Below, piece by piece: positions 58,138 to 64,000 of a stretch of DNA of 64,000 nucleotides (positions are counted from its first letter, which is position 1; the number at the start of each line of letters is the position of its first letter). Made by a program: the position numbers and the translations under genes. The DNA is taken from positions 62,001-126,000 of the forward strand of contig NZ_QEII01000269.1 of assembly GCF_003347515.1 (NCBI RefSeq), written 5' to 3'. The notes under the pieces were generated by a model. That model was given only the letters and a program-made list of their open reading frames with translations, searched no databases and had not been told where the DNA came from. The DNA is from Rhodoferax ferrireducens. GTDB lineage: Bacteria; Pseudomonadota; Gammaproteobacteria; Burkholderiales; Burkholderiaceae_C.

Positions 58138-61100
58138 CCCTCAAGCGTAACGGCACAGTACTGCCGCACCAGACCAATCAGCGCTTCCTCCGAATACGGC
58201 TTGCCCAGATAGTGATCAACCCCCAGTTCACGCGCGTGCTCGCGATGCTTCTCGGCAATGCGCGAGGTAATCATGATGATGGGGAGGTCGCGCAACTTGG
58301 CATCGCCGCGAATATTTCGCACCAGATCGAAACCATCCATGCGTGGCATTTCGATGTCCGACAGCACGACCGCAGGTTTCTCCTCCAGCAAACGCTCCAG
58401 GGCCTGCAAACCGTCGGCCGCCAACGCCACCCGGAACCCTTCGCGCTTCAGGAGTCGCTGGGTCACACGGCGCACCGTGATCGAGTCGTCCACCACCAAC
58501 ACCAGGGGCGCCTGGCTGGCACCCGCCATCAGGAGCGGCGCGGGCGCCGCACCCGCTGAAGACACATCGTCAACGGCTTGCTCGGCGTTCAGCTTGAGTT
58601 GACGCGCCTGGTCACCATAAACGGAAGCCAGTGCCACCGGGTTATAGATCAGGACCACGGCGCCCGACGCCAGCACCGACATGCCGGTCAGACCGGGGAG
58701 ACGGGACAGCTGCGGCCCGAGATTCTTGACCACGACCTCCTGGTTGCCAAGCACTTCATCGACGTGCAATGCGACCCGCTGACCGGCACTGCGGAAAATG
58801 GCAACGGCCAGGGTTTTGGTCCTTGTCTCGCTGCTGGTCACCGAGGCCTGCAACAAGGTCCCGGCCCAGAAAAACGGCACTTGTTCATTGTTGAAGGTAA
58901 ACAGATTGTCCTGGTACGCGCGCTCCAAGTCAGCTGCCGGCACCCGGCGCACCATCTCGACCAGATTCGCCGGCACGCCGACCACCAGCTCATCCATGCG
59001 CAGCATGACGACCTGCGTCACCGCTGTGGTGAGTGGCAGGATCAGTGTGAACTTGGTGCCCTGCCCGCGCGCGGTCGATGTTTCAATGCGGCCACCCAGG
59101 GCATTGACCTCGGCCCGCACGACGTCCAGACCGATGCCACGACCGGCCAGTTCGGTGACCTGCGAGGCGGTGGAAAACCCGGGGGTGAAAATCAGGTTGG
59201 CTGCTTCAGAATCCGTTAGCGACGCCGCGTCGGACAGATGCCCTTCGGCCCCGGCTTTTTCGCGGATTCGATCCAGGTCGAGACCCGCACCATCGTCGCT
59301 GAACTCGACCGTCACGTCATTGCTTTGCTGTTGGAGATGGATGGTGATCGTGCCTACCGCCGGCTTGCCCGCGGCGGCGCGCACCGCTGGCTCTTCGATG
59401 CCATGCGCCACCGAATTGCGCAGCAAATGTTCAAACGAGGGGGCCATGCGTTCCAGCACGCCACGGTCCATGTCCAGCGAGCCCCCGACGATGTCCAGCT
59501 TGACGAGGCGGCCGGCATCCTTGGAGGCCTGGCGAACAACGCCGTACAAACGCTCCGCAATCCCCTCGAACTCCACCATCCGCGTGCGCAACAGGTCGCG
59601 CTGCAACTCACGGGCCTGGCGACCCTGGGCAATCAAATCATCCTCAGTCCCCTCTACCGTGCGCTGCAGACTGCGCTGCACGGTGGCCACGTCATGCACC
59701 GATTCGGCCATCATCCGGGTGAGTTCCTGAACCCGGGTGAAGCGATCAAACTCAAGCGGGTCAAAGGCCTGCGCGGAGTCTTTGGCCTGCGCCAGGCGGG
59801 ACTGCATCTGGGACTCCGATTGCAGTTCGATATCGCGCAGTTGATGCCGCAAACGGTCCAGATTGCCGGTCAAATCGCCCAACGATCCACGCAGCTGACC
59901 CAAACGGGCCTCCAGCCGCGAACGCGTGATCATCACTTCGCCGGCCTGATTGACCATGCGGTCCAGCAACTGCGAACGCACGCGCACGGTTTGGTTGGAC
60001 GCCGGCCGCAACGCCACGGGCGTCAGGGTCGCCGCGAAGGCAATTGGCAACGCCGCTGAAGGCGGTACCGGTGAAATGGCGGCCAGGGGAGAGTCCACCT
60101 CTTGTTCCACCGGGCCAGCTTCGGGCAGGCTCAGGGCCTGTTCGGGCGTGGCACGGAGGTGGTCGAAATGGGCCTGGATCGCATCAAAACGGACCAGCAA
60201 TGGCTCCAGCTGAGACGCCTGCAAGTCTTCAAGCCCAAGCCGTTCAATAGCGGACTCCATGCGATGCGCCATCTCACCCAGGTGCATGGCGCCAGCGAGG
60301 CGCGCACTGCCTTTGAGCGTATGCAGGACCCGCAATACCTCGCTGCGGGCGCCTAGGTTGTCCGGGCGGGCCGTCCATTGCCGGAGCGCGCCACCGAGCT
60401 GCGGCAACAACTCAAGCGCCTCTTCTTCAAAAATCGGGAACAGGTCAACATCAAGCACATCGAGCACGTCGATGTCATCATCTTCGTGCTCTGGGTGCGC
60501 GTGTGTTACTGCGGCACTGACCTCGGGCGGCACGGCGACCGGCGCCACGAGGTCTAGATCCGGGATGGCCGGCACGGCTGAATCGCTGGCGATGGCAGGG
60601 GCCTCTGGCGCATCCGGTTCCAACGCCTCAATAGGGTCAACCGCCACGAGCTGATCAAAATCAAGCTCATCAAGCTCGATGGGCGCTTCCGCCTCACTAA
60701 CGAGTTCGGCATACAGACTGTCTTCGACCTCTTCTGCAACGGACGGAAATTCAATGTCCAGAATGGCTTTGAGCGCGTCAATCAGGGCCTGGTCCGGCTC
60801 CTTGAGGAATCCGGCCGCAAATTGGTGCAACAGGCGACGAATATCTTCCGCTGCCTCAATGAATACTTGGGCATGCTCAGGAACCCCTTGCCCATGAAGC
60901 TGCACATGCCGCAAGGCTTGTTCCAATGCCCGGGCAATCTCGGACAAGGCCATAAACCCGACAGTGGCGGAACTACCGGACAGCGAATGCGCCCATGCAA
61001 CCGTGGTGTCAGACAAAGGTCGTGGCAACTCAAGCGCCCATTCGTTGAGCTCGGTGAGCAAACGGCGAGACCATTCATCCGCCTCGTTCAGATAAACGTT

Positions 61101-63842
61101 GTAAAGAGGAATATCGATACGCAGGGTCCCGATGACCTTGACCTGATCTTCCAGACCCGCGTCTACAAGCTCAGCCGGTTGGGACTCCGGCGCAAACTCG
61201 ACAGCAGCGCTCTCCACCTCGGCCAGTTCAGGATGCAATGTCTCCACTTCGTCCAGAGCCGCCGCCGTCTCCAAAGGAGATTCTGCAACCTCTGAGACCT
61301 CTGGGACCTCGGCAAAATCGAAGTCAAGCAGATCAAGCGGCACTTCCGCCGCGGAAGCCAGCGATGGCGCTGCCGCTGCGTCACGCACTGACAGATCGGG
61401 GCCGGCTTCAACAGCCTGAGTCACATCGAAATCAAGTATTTGCGTCGAGACGAAGTCAAAATCAGGATGCAAATCTTCCATCTCTGCTTCCATCGGCACT
61501 TCTTCGCCCGGCAGCACGAGCTCCACCCTACGGTTGTCAAGACGCAATGCATCTGCGGCCTTACTAAAGACCTGCGCGCTCCATGGCGCATCGTCTCCGC
61601 TCGCGATGTCCTCCACCCAGCGACCGAATCCCTGCAGGGCCTTGTCGGCGAGGCTGAGCAAGTCATCGCTGGCCGGCTTTTGCTCTGCCAGCCAGGTGTT
61701 GAGCAACTGCTCCATGGACCAGGCGGCTTCGCCAAATTCGTTGAGGCCGACCATGCGCGAACTGCCCTTGAGTGTGTGCAAACACCGTCGAAGCGTGGTC
61801 TGTTGTCCCAAATCAGTGGGGTCTTCGGCCAGGTCCCGGATGGCTGCCATGGCGGTTTGCACCACGTCACGCGCTTCTTCCAGAAAGATATCCTGCAAAT
61901 CAATCTCGTCGTCGTCCTCCGGCTCGACGAGTGCCGCCTTCACCGATTCTTGCGCCGGCACCACCGCCGTCTCAGCCACTTCAACCACACGCTCTGCCGG
62001 CGGGCTCACAACCGGCATCTCCACGGCAACGGATTCGTCGACCGCAACGCTGTCAACACCCACCTCAGGCAGCGCCGTCTTCTCACGCCCCATCAGGGGT
62101 TTGAATTCGCCTAGTTCTTCGTCATACACAAAGAGTTTTTTGGCCAGCTCACGCTGATAACTCAACATGTCAATCAAAAATCCAAGCGCTCCCAGGCTGT
62201 TGCCCAACTTCTCGAAAATACCGGTCCGGGCGGATTCGACATCAATATCGTCAACCAGGAACTTTTCGACACTGCCCCGCATGCGCAAGGAGGCCAGCGC
62301 GGCTTGGTCCAGACCCAGCACCGAAAAGACGCCCCGCATTTGGGCCAACTGGCTGGGCACCTCATGCAGGGGTACTTTGTCCTGTGGATTGCGAAAGAAA
62401 GCATCCAAGGATTTTTCAACCTCACCCAGCGTCGTTCGCAACTCGTCCACCACACTGCCCATGATCTGACGATCACTGACCCGGCGGTACAGGTCCTCCA
62501 TCCATCGCTCCAGTGGCTCGGTCTGGCCACCCGCATTGACGTGTTCCAGTCGCCTGGCAAGACTGGCACTGCGCTCCGTCATGTGCGAATCCGTGGGGTC
62601 CATATCTTCGTAGGCGGCCTCAAGAAACAGCACGGCCGTGGCCACTTCCATGGCCAGCGCGGGCACTGGCGCCTCGCCTGAACGGGCGGTCGTCTCTATC
62701 GCCTGTGTCAGGGCGCGCGCCAAATCACCACTCTCGGGATGCAACTTCAATACCGAATCGCTCACCAGGCTGAATTGATCCGTTGCCACCTTCAGGCGAT
62801 TGGTATCACCGCCAGCGAGGGCAGACCAGGTCTCAGTCGCCGCGGCAATACGTTTGCGAGCCTGAACCAGCAGTGCCGGATCGAAGCGTCCGAACTGAGG
62901 CGTCTCGTAATCAAATGACTGCGTCTGGGTCAAGCCATAAGCTGCGCGAACGGCAGCCAGCACCGGCGCATCGGCCGCACTCGCGGGAATGGCTTGCGCA
63001 CAGAAAAACAGCAAATCCTGAATCAGACGCTCGGAAACACCCTGTTCACCACGCGCCAGCGTTCTGTATTGAAGAAGAATGCGGGACGCAGCCCGCTTGC
63101 CGTAAACATCGGCGGGACAAAGGCCCAGGGACACGGCTTCAAAATACGCGCCACAAATTTTCCAGAAAATCCGAGGTTCCAGCGCGCTTTGCGCCGCTGC
63201 AAAACCCAGACTGATGTCGCGCATGGTTTTTGCCGCGACCTTCTCGCCCGACTTGACAACTCTCAGGACCAATCCGTCAAGACGGGCCCGAATCGACGAG
63301 TCGTACGCCAGCGGTACGGACTCTTCAGGCATCGCGACATCAATCCAACGCCATTCGAGAGGCCACAAATCCGCCGGATGCACGCGATCATCGCCCACCA
63401 GCTCCAGTACGTCGCGGTACTGGGGAAACAGGGCCACGGACGATGCACTTTTCCCCTTGAGAACACCTTCCAGGTATTCAGTCAACGCAAAGCTGGCCCG
63501 CTCCACCTTGTTGGCGGCTTCATCGCTGCAAAGCTCGGGACGCTGCACAAATTTCTGTGCCAGCGCCTCCATGGCGCGCAAAACCTTGGCTGGCTCGGCC
63601 ATGCCCACCATCTCCAGCGCACCGACGGCCTGATGCAGTTGCTGGCGGGCAATGCGCAACTGGCTGGCATCCAGCGCAGCCAGATCAGAGCCGCGGGCCA
63701 ACTCCGCATCACGGACAAAGCGGCGCAGTGCTTTGGTCGCACCATCCAGCGATTTCCTCAGCTCATCAAGCACCCAGGCCAGAGGCCCGAGGTCATTAGT
63801 CGTGAGTTCGTTGTCGCCAGTCGGGGCAGCGTTCGGTTGCAT
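58134..63842 (-). CDS. pilL: PilL/ChpA-type hybrid chemosensory kinase
   Basis: A 1902-residue CheA-like kinase. Hpt domains: LHTLKGSS (about 688), a middle one reading AHSLSGSS (about 950) where the Lys is replaced, and LHTLKGSA (about 1172); a degenerate fourth is likely in the first 130 residues. Then the dimer region, HATPase domain (LLRNSVAHGIEEP, about 1470), a CheW-like domain (ELVVGVPANLVEMVRR) and a C-terminal receiver (VLVVDDSITVRRV; phospho-acceptor in LSDIEMPRMDG, about 1828). It controls type IV pilus twitching. ATG at 63842 with AGGAG upstream is chosen over GTG at 63875. Confidence 0.94.
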   Translation of the reverse strand: MQPNAAPTGDNELTTNDLGPLAWVLDELRKSLDGATKALRRFVRDAELARGSDLAALDASQLRIARQQLHQAVGALEMVGMAEPAKVLRAMEALAQKFVQRPELCSDEAANKVERASFALTEYLEGVLKGKSASSVALFPQYRDVLELVGDDRVHPADLWPLEWRWIDVAMPEESVPLAYDSSIRARLDGLVLRVVKSGEKVAAKTMRDISLGFAAAQSALEPRIFWKICGAYFEAVSLGLCPADVYGKRAASRILLQYRTLARGEQGVSERLIQDLLFFCAQAIPASAADAPVLAAVRAAYGLTQTQSFDYETPQFGRFDPALLVQARKRIAAATETWSALAGGDTNRLKVATDQFSLVSDSVLKLHPESGDLARALTQAIETTARSGEAPVPALAMEVATAVLFLEAAYEDMDPTDSHMTERSASLARRLEHVNAGGQTEPLERWMEDLYRRVSDRQIMGSVVDELRTTLGEVEKSLDAFFRNPQDKVPLHEVPSQLAQMRGVFSVLGLDQAALASLRMRGSVEKFLVDDIDVESARTGIFEKLGNSLGALGFLIDMLSYQRELAKKLFVYDEELGEFKPLMGREKTALPEVGVDSVAVDESVAVEMPVVSPPAERVVEVAETAVVPAQESVKAALVEPEDDDEIDLQDIFLEEARDVVQTAMAAIRDLAEDPTDLGQQTTLRRCLHTLKGSSRMVGLNEFGEAAWSMEQLLNTWLAEQKPASDDLLSLADKALQGFGRWVEDIASGDDAPWSAQVFSKAADALRLDNRRVELVLPGEEVPMEAEMEDLHPDFDFVSTQILDFDVTQAVEAGPDLSVRDAAAAPSLASAAEVPLDLLDFDFAEVPEVSEVAESPLETAAALDEVETLHPELAEVESAAVEFAPESQPAELVDAGLEDQVKVIGTLRIDIPLYNVYLNEADEWSRRLLTELNEWALELPRPLSDTTVAWAHSLSGSSATVGFMALSEIARALEQALRHVQLHGQGVPEHAQVFIEAAEDIRRLLHQFAAGFLKEPDQALIDALKAILDIEFPSVAEEVEDSLYAELVSEAEAPIELDELDFDQLVAVDPIEALEPDAPEAPAIASDSAVPAIPDLDLVAPVAVPPEVSAAVTHAHPEHEDDDIDVLDVLDVDLFPIFEEEALELLPQLGGALRQWTARPDNLGARSEVLRVLHTLKGSARLAGAMHLGEMAHRMESAIERLGLEDLQASQLEPLLVRFDAIQAHFDHLRATPEQALSLPEAGPVEQEVDSPLAAISPVPPSAALPIAFAATLTPVALRPASNQTVRVRSQLLDRMVNQAGEVMITRSRLEARLGQLRGSLGDLTGNLDRLRHQLRDIELQSESQMQSRLAQAKDSAQAFDPLEFDRFTRVQELTRMMAESVHDVATVQRSLQRTVEGTEDDLIAQGRQARELQRDLLRTRMVEFEGIAERLYGVVRQASKDAGRLVKLDIVGGSLDMDRGVLERMAPSFEHLLRNSVAHGIEEPAVRAAAGKPAVGTITIHLQQQSNDVTVEFSDDGAGLDLDRIREKAGAEGHLSDAASLTDSEAANLIFTPGFSTASQVTELAGRGIGLDVVRAEVNALGGRIETSTARGQGTKFTLILPLTTAVTQVVMLRMDELVVGVPANLVEMVRRVPAADLERAYQDNLFTFNNEQVPFFWAGTLLQASVTSSETRTKTLAVAIFRSAGQRVALHVDEVLGNQEVVVKNLGPQLSRLPGLTGMSVLASGAVVLIYNPVALASVYGDQARQLKLNAEQAVDDVSSAGAAPAPLLMAGASQAPLVLVVDDSITVRRVTQRLLKREGFRVALAADGLQALERLLEEKPAVVLSDIEMPRMDGFDLVRNIRGDAKLRDLPIIMITSRIAEKHREHARELGVDHYLGKPYSEEALIGLVRQYCAVTLEG

Positions 63843-63886
63843 GGGTTCGTGCACTCCTGGGGATAGCAAATTCACACCGGTGAGGC

Positions 63887-64000
63887 TCAGGCAATCTTGA
63901 ACCGGGCCACGGACTGACGCAGTTCTTCAGCCATTTTCGAGAGCTCGCGCACCTGGGTGGCGGTGGATCGTGTGCCCTCGCCGGTCTGCTCGGTCACGGC
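63887..64000 (-). CDS. pilJ: PilJ-type methyl-accepting chemotaxis protein, C-terminal end only
   Basis: The last 37 codons are visible before the window ends: AVTEQTGEGTRSTATQVREL, then SKMAEELRQSVARFKIA and stop. The TEQTGEGTRSTA and final VARFKIA pattern fits PilJ receptors of the Chp system. It is directly upstream of pilL (44-base gap), as in pil chemosensory operons. Confidence 0.85.
   Translation of the reverse strand, partial: AVTEQTGEGTRSTATQVRELSKMAEELRQSVARFKIA

Noticed and set aside
1..64000. CRISPR arrays, rRNA genes, prophage or insertion sequences
   Set aside because: No regularly spaced direct repeats, rRNA sequence, phage structural genes or transposase frames were recognised in the window.

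Overview
The window looks like chromosomal DNA of a GC-rich betaproteobacterium, most likely a Rhodoferax/Polaromonas-like member of the Comamonadaceae. The basis is protein character and gene order: an aa3 oxidase cluster with CtaC carrying a fused cytochrome c, a DUF2970 gene and a 36-residue assembly gene; a zinc-site-less PyrC partner; and a Chp-type PilL/PilJ pair. At least seven copies of a short interspersed repeat are also present, of a kind I associate from memory with this family. No species call is possible without a search.

Layout. 1-9.7 kb: cytochrome c oxidase, in two minus-strand blocks. Structural genes ctaC-ctaD-small gene-ctaG-DUF2970-ctaE are followed, across a terminator and a small plus-strand DUF2909 gene, by surf1, an Sco-like gene, ctaA, ctaB, an SCO gene and a truncated DNA-alkylation-repair-like gene. 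9.8-23.7 kb: housekeeping and stress genes, namely a methyltransferase, comF, trmL, a MaoC hydratase, a KefF/KefC-like pair, a zinc-ribbon membrane protein with HEAGH, a Cache-PAS-GGDEF diguanylate cyclase, TauE/SafE, TRIC/UPF0126, DUF1841, cytochrome c4 and a MoxR-VWA pair. 23.7-29.4 kb: tamA-tamB, then tRNA-Arg(CCU). 29.5-32.5 kb: DUF3096, then a divergent ferric-type ABC permease and ATPase.

32.5-51.6 kb is the accessory region of interest: a minus-strand Tad (Flp) pilus locus. Transcription order is a LuxR/EpsA-like regulator, flp, a TadG-like gene, a secreted protein, TadE, a secreted protein, a second Flp-like pilin, cpaB, cpaC, tadA (with an N-terminal FHA domain), tadB and tadC. After a candidate terminator the same strand continues with a lipoprotein, DUF192, a double-thioredoxin protein, a second TadE-like protein, then a Sec-signal polymorphic toxin (HINT domain plus a PoNe-like PD-(D/E)xK nuclease tip). 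Its PoNi-like (DUF1911-type) immunity gene, a DUF1444 gene, a small membrane protein and a Tat-signal protein follow, nearly all with overlapping ends. Two 25-base palindromic sites differing at one base lie at 33.1 kb and 50.7 kb, the second in the flp promoter region just below the LuxR gene. I propose a Tad apparatus carrying its own nuclease toxin and immunity as the possible undescribed system.

52-64 kb: plsC, pyrC-prime (lacking the HxH metal site), pyrB, pyrR, ruvX and yqgE as one tight minus-strand operon; a plus-strand photolyase; then a 1902-residue PilL/ChpA-type hybrid kinase and the last 37 codons of a PilJ-type chemoreceptor running off the window.

Functional links: the two cox blocks together supply heme A synthesis, copper delivery (SCO, Cox11) and the oxidase itself. 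The thioredoxin-like protein in the Tad locus could form disulfides in its cysteine-rich neighbours. The LuxR-type regulator could tie flp expression to the promoter of a lipoprotein gene at the far end of the locus.
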